Of a DNA stretch of 64,000 nt, positions 36,339-48,297 are shown piece by piece. How positions within the stretch are numbered: the first letter of the stretch is position 1; each line of letters starts with the position of its first letter. The notes under the pieces are model-generated. The model did no database searches and had not been told where the DNA came from. It saw nothing but the letters and a program-made list of their open reading frames with translations. The stretch lies in the NCBI GenBank assembly GCA_013365325.1, contig JABVXV010000151.1, positions 1 to 64,000 of the forward strand, read 5' to 3'. The position numbers were made by a program, and so were the translations under genes. The stretch comes from Dipetalonema caudispina (lineage: Eukaryota; Nematoda; Chromadorea; Rhabditida; Onchocercidae).

Positions 36339-37581
36339 TTATAAAGCATAGAAGGACAAGTATTCATCCTGATCATGAATATCGGTTGAATATGATCCAT
36401 ATGAAACTAAAAACGACGATTCAAATTTCATGAAAAAAATAACTTTCCACTCTCCTAATGATTTTAAATAAAAAGATGGACATTTCGGAAGCCAAAACAC
36501 AGTATGAAATACGGCTGAAGTAGTTGTTCCATTATTGATATCCTCCATTAAATATATTAAAGAACTTGATTGACTACTGACAAAATACGTCACACAAATG
36601 TGTCGTCGAGTATTAACATTTTATAACAATAACATAGAAAAGTTATGCAAATTCCGCTTTTTCTCATATTATCGCATATAAATTATTCATCTTACATTGC
36701 CTTCTTCTTGCTTATATACCAAACGATTGACAGACATCCGTCTTTTTTGCTAATGCAATAAACGAAAACTTCGGCATCGTTGAATTTCCACCATTAATTC
36801 AGAACTTTAGTGACATGTTAGAAAAAGACAACTTTCAACTGAAGTATTCTCTTCTATCATATTCTCCATCGTATTCTCTTATTTTTCCTAAATTTGAAAC
36901 CTTGGGAAATATTATATTTGTGATCTGGAAAATATCATATTTTCAATTTTTACTATTACAGCTTAAATTGAAAATATTGACATATAAATAATTGTGATTA
37001 CAAAAGAAAAAAAGTCGAGTAAAAAAAACAAAAATTAACTTTTCAAAATTTAAAATTTTTCACTGATAAATGAAACCTTTGAATTAAAATTTGATTGTTA
37101 GATAGAAATTCTTAAGAAATGTTAGTTTTCATTGATAAAGTGGCCTTATAAATTCAATTAACGTCAATTATTTGTTTAAAAGCAGTCATCATGCAATTCA
37201 ATATCAACAGAAAGAGAAAAACTAATTAAAAATGAAGAAAAAGTTATCTATGCAAACCAATAATTTGGTTCCAACTCTAATATTACTCGAAAATAATTAA
37301 CATTTGGAATGATGAGATACTTCAGCATCAATTTTTCCATAATCTATTGGATTATTATTCATCAAATTTCATTCATAATCAAGACGAAGTGATAAATTTA
37401 ATTTCATTTTCATTGGAGTAAAAATCTTAGTTGTGAAATAAATGATGATGAGTAAAATCAAATACCTAATCTCAGGTGTGAAATAAACGAAAAACATAAG
37501 AAGCTTGAGTTTATAAATTTTGCTCAGAATTTCGAGTACTGCAAAATATTTTTTTGAAAAGCCGTCATCATTTTGTTTCAC
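36339..37581 (-). CDS. possible two-exon uncharacterised gene (weak)
   Basis: A minus-strand open frame ends in a good donor (GAGATTAG|GTATTT, about 37446) and a second one starts at a good acceptor (TTTTGTCAG, about 36573) in matching phase. The joined product would run MFFVYFTPEIS then SQSSSLIYLMEDINNG and end in DEYLSFYAL at 36339, about 90 residues from the first in-frame ATG. An acceptor (TTTTGCAG) precedes that ATG. Composition looks coding-like but there is no recognisable domain, and phase agreement alone is weak. Confidence 0.2.
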
Positions 37582-40377
37582 TTACAAGAAAGGAAAAATT
37601 AAAAAAAAAGTGGAGGCAAATTTCATTCACATTAATCGGTAATTTGTAACTAAAAATAATTGCTTTCTCAATACTTCTAATTTACTAAAAAAGAATTATA
37701 AACGTGCAACAAAAAAAAAAAAAAAGAAGAAAAAGTATAGTTTTGAGTTGTTTTTGCTTTTTCATATCAAAATTCATTTTCAAAAGTTTGAAAATCAGCT
37801 AGTTTTTTTTTGCATTCAGAAATAATCTGCTAGAAATATGAAAAATATGATTTTCAGAGCTAAGAAAAGGAACCGAATCTCACGAAATATTTCATTTGTT
37901 TTATCATATTTATACAGAGCGTATCAGAGGTACATCTGTTTGGAACCATAAGCAGTTTGAGAAAATGATATGAAAGAATAATAGCCTAAGCCAGTAATAA
38001 CCAGGCCAAAAATTAAGTGATACAGATGGATTCGATGGATGATTCCTTTTTGCTTCTTACCTTTTTTTGTACCCTAAATACTATATTTATTCTGTAAGGA
38101 CAAACTTTGACTTGGAATAGAAAGTCGTTAGTAGCAACAACAGCTTGATTCCCATCAGTTTATCAATTTATCAGTTTGAAATGGGAGGATATGTATCTAT
38201 TCGAGAAAGATAAAATATCCGATCGACTTTTTTTTTTTCAAATTTAGGAACAAATGCAGTTTGTCACATTTTGTTTATGTTTGTAGCAGAAATTAAGGAG
38301 CCAAGTGAGGCGAGTAAACTATTAATAAATTTGTTCAGAAAATTATAAGTAGGCTATGATTATCCGAAGATACGGTAATAGCGTGATAAATGATAGCATT
38401 TCCACGAATAACATCATTTATCCATACTGAAATAATATAAGAAGAAAACTTAAGCTACTAATTATTGAAAATCTGATGACCAGATCATTCATATTTACCG
38501 GGATTCTGCCATATCTTTGTTTTGATCCGATACTTGCACTTCATCTTGATTAGAAATACCTTTTCGATGATTAAGTCATTGGTTTGTTTACAATATACGT
38601 TAGCCTTGAAAATGGGTGACAATTATTGACAATTTCGATTGCTATGCAAACTAAAACAAGTTTCGAAACATGAAAAATGCTGCACAAAATTACTTAGTGA
38701 TCTCGGGATGAAAGCAAATTTCTGAGTATTTTGAATTAATAATGCAGCTGTAAACAAAATCGAAAATCATTTAATCTTTTAAAATTGTAATCTTGCACTA
38801 AAAAAATTATATTATTTCTTTCTCAAAAGCATAACATAAATGTTTGACGACCTTTTGCTTCGAGTTCTATTTATCCTTCCATTTAAAAGAGAATATGAAC
38901 TGAAACAACTGAAAATAATTATTATAAATAATAGGAATCAAAAAGTAAGGTTAAGATCTCGGTAACATCAGTGCTGTTGACAATCAATCAATCAGAAAAT
39001 ATTTCTTAAAGATTCCTGCATATTTTCTAACTTTTTAAATAAAATCTTTTTACAGCAATCTTAATGAATGTTAAGGTTCAATGAATTAAAAGGATTAGAA
39101 GAAAAATACATTTGCTAATATTTTTTATATAATATCGAGAAATTCATTTCTTCTGCAAAATTTTCCTCTTTTTTGTTGTTGCATTAATCTTATACTTCTC
39201 TGATTTTTTTTCCAAAATGTATTGGGAATATTTGAATTCTAAAAGAATCGATGCTCCTTATTGAAATTTCTTTACTATCAGTAACTGATTTATGAATCAG
39301 AATCAATCTTCAGGAACAGGAAAATAAAAAAAAAACTCATCAATAGAATTCAGTGATTTCTAACTTCGTGGTTTAATAGATTCTATTTAGAATTTCACGC
39401 ATATATTGTTGCGTGATTGCTTCTTTTTTTTTTTTTTTTTAGTACATTAGGATAAGTTTTAAAGTCTGCGAGATTCATATTTTCGAGATAGTTGCATTTT
39501 TTTTTAAAGGATTATTTAAAATTTTAGAATTTTTCATCCTTGATCAAAAGGTCTATTCTCAGGGTATTTTCGTTTTTTGTTCAGTTTCTCAGTATATCGT
39601 ATCCCAGCCTAGAAATAATTTAATAAACTTGATAAATCAAAGCGTTAACCTTTTATCTCGTACTATTCAAGCAGATCAAATTAATGTATCTCTTATTAAT
39701 AATTTAGTGATCTGTTCAATATGGCCAACATTGAACTAATGAAAGAGATCCATGATATTTGGCCACATAAGTATTACTTTAATTCGTTTATTAGTCGAAT
39801 TGATTTTGATGGTTGTGTGGTTGTAAGTCGTAGTTTCGTTTAACTTAAAACTAAAATTATTTGATTGTTAGCCAACATTTTGTGTGGAATCATATTAACC
39901 AATATAGAAATAACTGTATTTTACATCTTTTTCTTTCTTCATATCCATCGATCTAAATTAATAGTAACTACAACTTTACAACAAATAATTATCTCTCACA
40001 ATAGCTAAATTGTTTGAATTTTATCCCACTCGGAATAAACGTGCAATGGTAGAGACATTACCGCCATCTTTCATCAAGTAGCAATGTAAACAAATTTTTC
40101 ATATTAACTTTTTATAATGCACTCAAAAGTTCTAAACTGATTGGTTGAATCTAGCAAATAGTAAAATGAAGTTAGAATTATAAATTCTGAAGTTTCTTGC
40201 AGAAGCACAAATTAACGTTCATTGTCAAATGAACCAGTCCCAATGGATGGATTATTTCCCCTAAATCATTTTAATTTTAGGTTATTCTTTTCAAAGTAAC
40301 CTAAATCATTTCAACTGTAAATTTTCCCTTCCAAAGTAAGGCTTCTGCTTATTCAACGACCTTTATTTCTTGACCTA

Positions 40378-40387
40378 TAATCCTCAG
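40378..40387 (+). promoter_or_regulatory. probable trans-splice acceptor of the Barentsz-like gene
   Basis: TAATCCTCAG lies about 100 nt upstream of the first in-frame ATG (40485) with no upstream exon evident. Confidence 0.4.
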
Positions 40388-40484
40388 ATTTGGAAAAAGG
40401 AAGAATATAACACGTGAAACAAGCGTGTTGCATCGCGACCCAGTTTTGTTAATTGCGTTGAATCTGAGATTGAGGTTGTGCTAC

Positions 40485-41968
40485 ATGCGTGGAAGATTGT
40501 TAAGTATGGGGTCGAAAGGTCGGTCTTCAGGTATGGGTAGAGGAGATAAGTCGGGACGATCATTGGGGGAAAGTTCAGGTAACCGGCAGGAGCGACTCCG
40601 TTATAGAAAAAGCAGTGGTCGTAGCAGTACTCCGAAGAAGACTGTTACCAGTTCTTCTAAAGTTGTACCCTCTAAGAGAGCGGTCCATCGCTCCTCACCG
40701 TTACGAAAATCGAAACCATCACCGGTCAATGAACTTGACATATTGGCATTAAGTCAGAAGGAACAACAATCTAAGTCAGGTTAGGACACTTCATGCTTTC
40801 TAGTAACATTTCTGATTACCTTTCTATCTCTGCATAACTTGTTCGTGCACCCATACGCTTACTACAACTGAGGAGAATTAGGAATAGTGCATGAAAAGTT
40901 TAAAAAAAATTGTATTATTAATTCATTCATCATTTTTCAAGGTGTAAAGTTTGATGATGTTTTTATCTGTGTTAGGAGAAACTAGCCAGAGCTGTGTAGA
41001 ACAGATTCAGAGGTACTGACTTCTATGCATCAATTATATTTTACTTGAAGTGCTTTTGTGGAAATTCATTACATTCATCTTTTTCCTTGTTTTTGTATTT
41101 CCGTGGTCACTTCCTTTTCATATGTGTATTTCTTTCGAGGAACAATTTAATATGGCCACAAATGTTTCTTCAGAAAAAAACGTTTTCACCTCCTATCGAT
41201 ATCTCTAAAATAGTAGTTTTTAAAGTTGTGGCAGAACAATAAATGGATAGGACTTAGGCTTTGTAGGTTTCTGCGGTTTCAAGAAATCATTATTAACAAA
41301 ACCTTGGGTTAAAAAAAGATCAAGGGAACACTGATTACTTCAAAACCGAAGTTTCATTCATATTTTCTAACTTGATCACTATAGACCTTTCAGTGTTTTG
41401 CAATTTTAATAACATAATAATCTTCAAATTGCAAACTGCCTTAATATAACTGTTTCCAGGAAGTCGAGGAAAAGATGGTATTCAAGTAAGTGATTTTTCT
41501 GTGCTCATTTTGTTTAACAGTAAGTTATTGTGTTTTTCTTTAGCAGTGGCGTTAATAGAAAGTACGCTGTTTTTACAATGTTGTAATGAAGTTTTAAAAA
41601 AATACTACTAGAAGTAGAAAGTTTGATAATTGAAGTTTGAGGATTGCGTAACTTTGAAGCTAAATGGTTTTACAGTTCTTTTATAGTCATGTCAAATATT
41701 CTAGTACCAACGATCAAGTAATACCAAAACACAGCAGAGGGTGATCTGAAAGCTTCATCAAGACTAGAAGACTTTTCATGAATAGACCTGCAAAAAAAGA
41801 TCCAAATCATCATCATGAATCTAATCAATAATTCATAATGATTTATGGCCTGTATTCTGACTCTTCTTTCACAATCTTTCACTCGACTACGTCCAATTCA
41901 AGTTTTCTCCACTAAAAAATACGTCATTTGGAATAACTTGAAGGTCTTGTTGATATGAAACATATGTA

Positions 41969-42012
<44 letters not shown>

Positions 42013-44781
42013 TACATAAGTAATATCAAAAAAGTAATATATATATATAGTAACTATTCTACCATCCAAAAGAGAAATCCAAAACTTGTTGTGCGAAAAA
42101 AGGGCTTTAGAAAGTTTAGTTTTTAATCTAAATAATTCCGAAAAGTTTTAGAATCGTAATGAAAGAACGCAGTATCGCCAGTTTGCTGGCGTAATGGATA
42201 GGCGTGGATTTTGGGGCTCAAGAAACAGGTAAGTTCGATTTGCATATATGTTTATATATATGGATTTATTGTGAAAAAGATGAAGAGATTAAGATTTTCC
42301 GCTGCACTCATTGATCTTTTTGTTCCCACCATTTTTTTATTTCAGTGGATTTGGAATGAGGCAAGGGTAAGTGGACGATTGGTGACATTTCGGTATATAT
42401 GATGTCACGTGTTTGAGAGGGAAAGCCCCAAATCAGAATGGTTGCTTGTTTTTGTTTTTTGCTAATGTTGCTGAAAGGGAGTCATTTTGGCCAAGTTTGT
42501 GGCTTGGTATATATATATGTGCGCCGAATGTTGGTTAGAAAATAAATATTATTTACAGAATGGACTATCGTCGCACTCCGATGTATCCGCTACGACGCGG
42601 CATTGGAGGAGGCGACTTGGCCGATCAACGTGCACACTACGGTTAGGTCTTCTTCATTTCTATGAAAACTCAAAAATTGTTTTAAAAAAATACAAGAAAT
42701 TCAGCTAATCATTGCGAATCACTTTTCTTCGTTAAGAATGCTAAATTCTCATACTTCTCGTAAAATCATGACACAATACCAGACATTCTAATAGTTAAAT
42801 AGGAAAGGTATGTTTCATACAAATCTGATTGGATAATTTGTGTTCTTGTCAATGAGTTTTTATAATCTTTCGAGATTTTGGATATTAGATGTGATTCCTT
42901 TTCTTTTTTTTTTTTTTTTTTTTGGCAATGTATTGATTAATCAATCAGAAAACATTTCACAAGATTGCATGTATTTTTTCAGGACGTAATGGCCGGCAAT
43001 CTTATCAGCGAAGTACTGAGCAAAACAAATCAATAAACGATGAAGAAAAGCCGGTAATGAATCTGTTCGACCCAAGTAAAGTTCCTACAGGACGTTCTTA
43101 CTTTACGGTAATCTCTCTTACACAAAAACTGCCAGAATTTTAAACGCACTATGTATAATTTAGCGATAAGCATTAGTGGATTCAGTAAATTCATTCATAT
43201 CTTAGTGTGAAATTGTGCAATCGAAAGACTATAATAAAACAGTCATGTTGATGTGTTTCAGAATTTCGTAAAATTATTAAAAGCAGACTTGAAATGGATC
43301 GCCAGACGCTGCTTCAGATTTAGCATTGTTCTGGTATCTGTTCATCGGTGTTCTGGAGTTTGTATTTTGTATTCATATCTGATTTTGCAGCATGATGATC
43401 GAGCTACAAAGCCAGTGCGTATCTCTCGCTCAAGATATTCAACTTCTGGTGATAGTGGTTGGCAATCGCTACCAGTTGGCTGGCGCAATGTTCGAAAGGT
43501 ATGTCTTATAAATTTATCCCAGTTTTCAGCCAGATTTTTCTCTTTTAATTCATCGCTAAATATAATTTCTTGCTATTAAAATGCAAAATATTAATACTAT
43601 TTCCTTCCATCCCAGTCATATTATGTTATTGTGAACCATATAACTGTTTTATTTCTATACTAGCCGCACGGTTACAAACCCTGACACATCCCAAATTGTG
43701 AAGTTTGTTACCATTTTAAAAACGATAATTATCAACTTTAACTACTAGTGCATTAGTTTTTGGTTCTGCTGGGTACATTTCTCACTAAAAGAATGAAGTT
43801 TGCATTTTTCCGGAGGTCCTTTCGTCCTTGCTTTTTGTACATTATGGTTGCCGTTAAGTACCACATAATAGTCATTCTACACTGTTTGCTTACCCCGCTT
43901 ACAGTTGCTGTACTAGTGTGATGTAATAGGTTTCTCTGACAAAGAAAGTCGTCTGATATTTGAGCTGCCTTGCATTTCGACTTTAACTTTATGCTCTGTT
44001 GAGAGAGTTTTGAGCACTTCTATAGAGCTTTCGCATTGACTTTATTGAACAAATTTAAGGTATCTTCTCATAAATGCATTGGGTCATGCTTCTCATTTAG
44101 TATAAAATTAGTTTGATTCGTCTCTTTTCTGCCGAAATTTTTTATCTTCATGACTTCACCTGCGTGAAAGGCAGTAAGCACTTTTAGTAGACATCATCCT
44201 GTTGTCTTGTTGACATTTCATTGGTGATCATCTGCTTTAATCATTGCAATTACTTCTTGAGCAAAATTTACATGTCATAATCTCAATTGCTATGTATTAT
44301 ATATAATCAGTTGGCATAAAGACCCAAAATGCTTTCCGTCTATAGTCATTCCACTATTATTTTTAATTTGACGAAACGCTCGTAACACGTATAGCGATTT
44401 TCCGAACAAGTTTTAGTCTGTCAAATGGTTTTATTGATAGCGGTGTTCTTAGAGGTATTTGAAATGAATATCTGCAGACATGTCATCCATCGCCATTGTT
44501 CGGTGAAAAGATTGTTGTATTCTGCCACCGTAAAAAAATTCTAGCAGTTAATAAAAAAGGAGAGGCAGTTTATGGATGGTTGTGACTAAGTCGCCATATG
44601 TATTTGATAATAATGTTAAATTAAGGTGCGGAGAGGCGATGATATCCTTCACGACGATAGCCATGCCTCTTATAAAAAGCGCGCTGAAAAACATCCAGCT
44701 GATGAAGTGTGGAAACATGATATGTTTGAATGTGAAGAAAGTGAAGGAACTCAGGTTGCATATATTCGTGATCAGTTATAG
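40485..44781 (+). CDS. btz: Barentsz/CASC3 (MLN51)-like exon-junction-complex protein, 8 exons
   Basis: In other animals Barentsz clamps eIF4AIII on spliced mRNA as part of the exon junction complex, acting in mRNA localisation, translation and decay. Exons: 40485-40779, 41460-41485, 42173-42228, 42346-42366, 42559-42641, 42983-43107, 43391-43498, 44626-44781; all GT-AG, all phases agree. Length is 282 residues from the Met at 40506, 289 from that at 40485. The N-half is Ser/Arg/Gly-rich (MGSKGRSSGMGRGDKSGR, then RRGFWGSRNSGFGMRQG). The SELOR region follows: PSKVPTGRSYFTHDDR (184-199 counted from 40506), matching the consensus VP..G.(F/Y)F.HDDR, and near the C-terminus DEVWKHDMFECEE (W260, H262, D263), matching the W.HD.F motif that contacts eIF4AIII. 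The linker is short and the long vertebrate C-tail is missing. The last exon's acceptor is AAG, less usual. Confidence 0.85.
41963..42018. repeat. 56-bp perfect palindrome with a (TA)20 core
   Basis: TATGTACT, twenty TA units, then AGTACATA: the flanks of the TA run are exact reverse complements, so the element is a perfect palindrome rather than a plain microsatellite. It sits in an intron of the Barentsz-like gene, 155 nt upstream of the exon at 42173. Confidence 0.9.
42346..42366 (+). other. 21-nt microexon of the Barentsz-like gene
   Basis: Flanked by TTATTTCAG and GTAAGT. In frame it reads GFGMRQ with split codons at both ends (AG|T Ser, GG|A Gly). It is needed to keep the RG-rich region continuous, although skipping it would also leave the frame intact because 21 is divisible by three. 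Confidence 0.75.
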
Positions 44782-47700
44782 ATTATTCTCATTTTCGTTT
44801 ATTTATTTGTGTTGTGTTCGTTATGTTTTTATTCTTCTGTTGAAGTTTATGCTTCTAATGCCAGTATTTATGCGACAATTATTGCATTTAATGCAATATC
44901 AAGAAATGTTACTTCTATACTCAATCGAATTTGTCACTCAAGATGAATGTGTGCAAGGAATGACATTGTGAAGTAGCATTTGAGTACAATGGAATTCATT
45001 CCATATCAAGATATGTTTTTTATTATTGCTTTGATAAAATGTTCTTTATTAAGTCCACTATTTCTTCAATTTGAAAATAAATTCCCCTAAACTAAGGTGT
45101 AGTGTTGTCGTAGCTATATGTGTGGTGATCGAGATTGGACTGATATCATCATGACTGTGTTATGATATTTTTATAATATTGCGGAATATTTTCCAAAAGA
45201 ACTGTGTGGAAGCGTAAAATTGACATTCTAGGAGGTGAGGATGATGTTAGCTTATTTAGAAAATTGAAGTTAACAAGCTGAAATTCATTTAGAATATGAG
45301 AAAATCAGGAAGAGATATTTGAGATCTTCAAAAAGTGCAAACCCTGACGATAAATGTTTGGATTGTTGAAGTTAATCGGATATCTGACTAAAAACAATCT
45401 TTTGTATAATTCATAATAGTTGAGTGGTTTTTCAATAAACATCTTAAAGCTGAATAGAACCTATCTACATTTCTCTTGATTCTATCCACTTGCATCATTT
45501 AGTTGATAAACATTCTTTAAAGGTGACAAAATTTCCCTTAAATTGACTTCTTTCCGAGGATTTCGATTTTAACGAAAAAAAAAAAAGAAATCCTAGGAAC
45601 TAAAAGTTTCCAATGAACTAACTGTTGTATGCTAAACAAACAGAATTTTCATGCAAACCTTGATTCTTTTAATAATTTTCATGAGAAAGTTTCTATTAAA
45701 TAAACATAAATTAGATGAAAGATTACTTGTAAATATTTATCATTGATATATGTAAACAAGATAACTTTCTCCTTTTAATAGAATACTTTCATTATTAATC
45801 GCTGATAGGATCTGCACATCATTATTCAATACAATTTTATGTGTTAGATTTAGTTCAAATTGTTTGTGTAATATTGCAAATTATTTGTTCGTGAAAATTA
45901 ATTTTCATAGAATCCATTCTTCACTTAACTTTTATCATTCACATTTCACTATGGTAATCAAAAATTTTGTGTTAACCAACATATTCATTTCATTATTGTA
46001 TTGCATTCTTTTAAAAGAGAAAATGGAAATAGAAATGAAAAAATTATCTTTCCAAATTTTTTTCATCACTTGTAATTTAATCTTTAATTATTATGATATA
46101 AGAGACAGATTTTTTTTAACTATCATTTTTATTTGTGTAATTTGAGAGATCCTCTCAATCAACTCTTACAAAATGGCGAATTAAAAAGAGGCTCAATAAA
46201 TATCCATCATTCATCATCAAAATTACCGTCATCAATAAATCATAAACAGTCTCAATGGAATTTTGATCAATAACTTTACCCACTTCACTTATATAACATA
46301 TGATCTTACTTGTTACTTTCCAATTCACAATCCTCAAATATTCTTATCGACGCTTTTTATTTTCCTCATCAGTTATCATTGCTAATTCCTTCTTATCTAT
46401 CTTTCAATCTTTCATAAATTTGGCCATATTAGAAAAATTTTATTTCAGGAAAAAAACTATTATTTCAGGAAATGCTTAGAGATATCGCTTTCTTTTCATC
46501 TATCCGATAATTTAATTAGAGATTCAAACTTGACAATGAGAAGAAATAACAATAATAATTACTCACATTTCCTATTAACCTTTTCATTAATAATTTAAGT
46601 AAGGCATTTCTTGCATTTCTAAAACCAACTGAATAGAACAAATTGTAATTAATCGGAACAGCACTTCCGACCACCTACCACAGTGAGAATATTACGTCGA
46701 TATGATCGTTAATTGGCAACGCATATCTTGTGATCGTATAATATCGCACTGATTTAGATGCAATAAATCGTGTAACGAGCGTGATACACCACTTCATTCT
46801 TCAACAATGCTGGTAGGCGCTGATGAAATGCATTTCACGAAAAGTGACACGTGTCAGCAGTATATTGCACTTGCATATATATATATATATATATTTCGAT
46901 CTATCTGTGTAATCTTTGTATTGTGTCTTCATGACATTAAATGTGACGTTTTATCATCTCACCGCTACATTTCAAACAATTCATCGCTTCTCACATTTCA
47001 CTTTTTCCTTTATTTTTACAGTAATAAGCTGATAGTTTCTGGTTAACGTAACGTGTAACATCCGATACATGACGTGTTTAGCTAATATAGATGTTATCGG
47101 AAAACAAAAGGAAATTAAGATGAAATATTGTGAAAGGAATTAAAAATTCATTATTAAAATGGATGTCATCTTTCATTGACAGTTGAATTACGCCTCCCTT
47201 AATTTTAATTAATTTGAAGACGAAAACAAATGTGTATGTGTGTGTACATCATTATTTTAGTATCCTAGAAGGAGTACTAACCCTTCAGTCATTCATCTCA
47301 ATTCTTCCTCCAATTCGTTTACTACTGGGCTAAAATATAGAAATTCTGAATCGATAGAAATTTGAGAGTTATTAATAAATGAATGCAGAAAAAAGTATTA
47401 AAAAAAACAATTGATAAAATGATTTTTCTATCAATGATTAATGAATAATAATTCTTTGACTATGAACAAAGCTAACTATTACTTTCCCCCCTCCCATAAA
47501 TAATAATAGTGAGAAGCTTAAAGAAGCTAATTGATTATTTATATCTCATTCATTAATACACATGCGTATTTGTCTCTCTTCCGATTAACTAACAAATTAC
47601 AATCATTCGTAAAGGTCATTGAATATCAACAACAATAATTTAACCATCCTATTAGCATATTTCTTTCTTTCTTTCTTTAATTTCAAATGAGCGGTTGGTA

Positions 47701-48270
47701 TGTGTTGTTGTGACAATGTAACTCAACTGGCAGTGTAAAAGTCTTTCTCTCATCTCTTTAGCTATTTCTCGAATTGAACTGAATGAATGAATGAATTGAA
47801 TTGAATCGAATTTGGTGAGGAGCATGCCATCATATCCTTCCTACTTTTTCCTTTCATCCCAAACTCTTACATTTCAATTTAATACCTTTTTTCCTTCAAT
47901 CTCTCTCTCTCTCTTTCTTTTTTTTTTCTACCTCATGCTCAAATGATTACTTAAATCCAAAATTTTTTTCAATAAACAATCTATCATACTTTTTATCCAA
48001 AAAATTTGTTTATATTTCTGGAAATAAACAATTCATTATTTCCTCCAGTTTGTAAGACTCAGAAATATTTATTGGTTCTACCATTTCGTTTTACTACTAA
48101 CATACGTTTATTGTTCTGTGAATTATTTCTTACGATAATTACTTCTTCTTGTTAATATTTGCAGTAAGAATTAAAGTTTAAAAATTTGCAGCAAAATTGC
48201 ATTTGTTTGTTTTGTTGTCTGTTTCAGTGTTAATTTACATCATATGCAGGAAGGGTGACGTTAATTCGTA
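44782..48270. other. 3.5-kb intergenic region
   Basis: Includes the 3' UTR of the Barentsz-like gene (AATAAA at 45076-45081, 295 nt after the stop). The rest is AT-rich with a short TA run near 46876-46893 and a pyrimidine-rich stretch at 47900-47930. No gene recognised on either strand. Confidence 0.55.
45076..45081 (+). terminator. polyadenylation signal of the Barentsz-like gene
   Basis: AATAAA on the coding strand 295 nt past the stop codon; further AATAAA copies occur later, so use is inferred. Confidence 0.35.
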
Positions 48271-48276
48271 TCACAG
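48267..48276 (+). promoter_or_regulatory. possible trans-splice acceptor of the carbonic anhydrase gene
   Basis: CGTATCACAG ends 21 nt upstream of the ATG at 48298, spacing typical of nematode trans-splice acceptors; its pyrimidine content is only modest. Confidence 0.35.
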
Positions 48277-48297
48277 TTTGTCAATTCAAATTTCTTC

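Larger units (their letters stand above)
33068..40377. other. 7.3-kb intergenic region
   Basis: AT-rich. It holds a 42-bp tandem duplication (34343-34436), A/T tracts (35622-35643, 37710-37725, 38228-38239, 39422-39440) and several 70-100-codon open frames (33417, 33663, 34794 on plus; 35172 on minus). Frames of that length are expected by chance at this composition. One two-exon candidate on the minus strand is listed separately. Confidence 0.5.

Noticed and set aside
44576..44971. 131-codon plus frame overlapping the last Barentsz-like exon
   Set aside because: It is a shifted reading of the exon that encodes DEVWKHDMF; the phase-matched frame is the real one.
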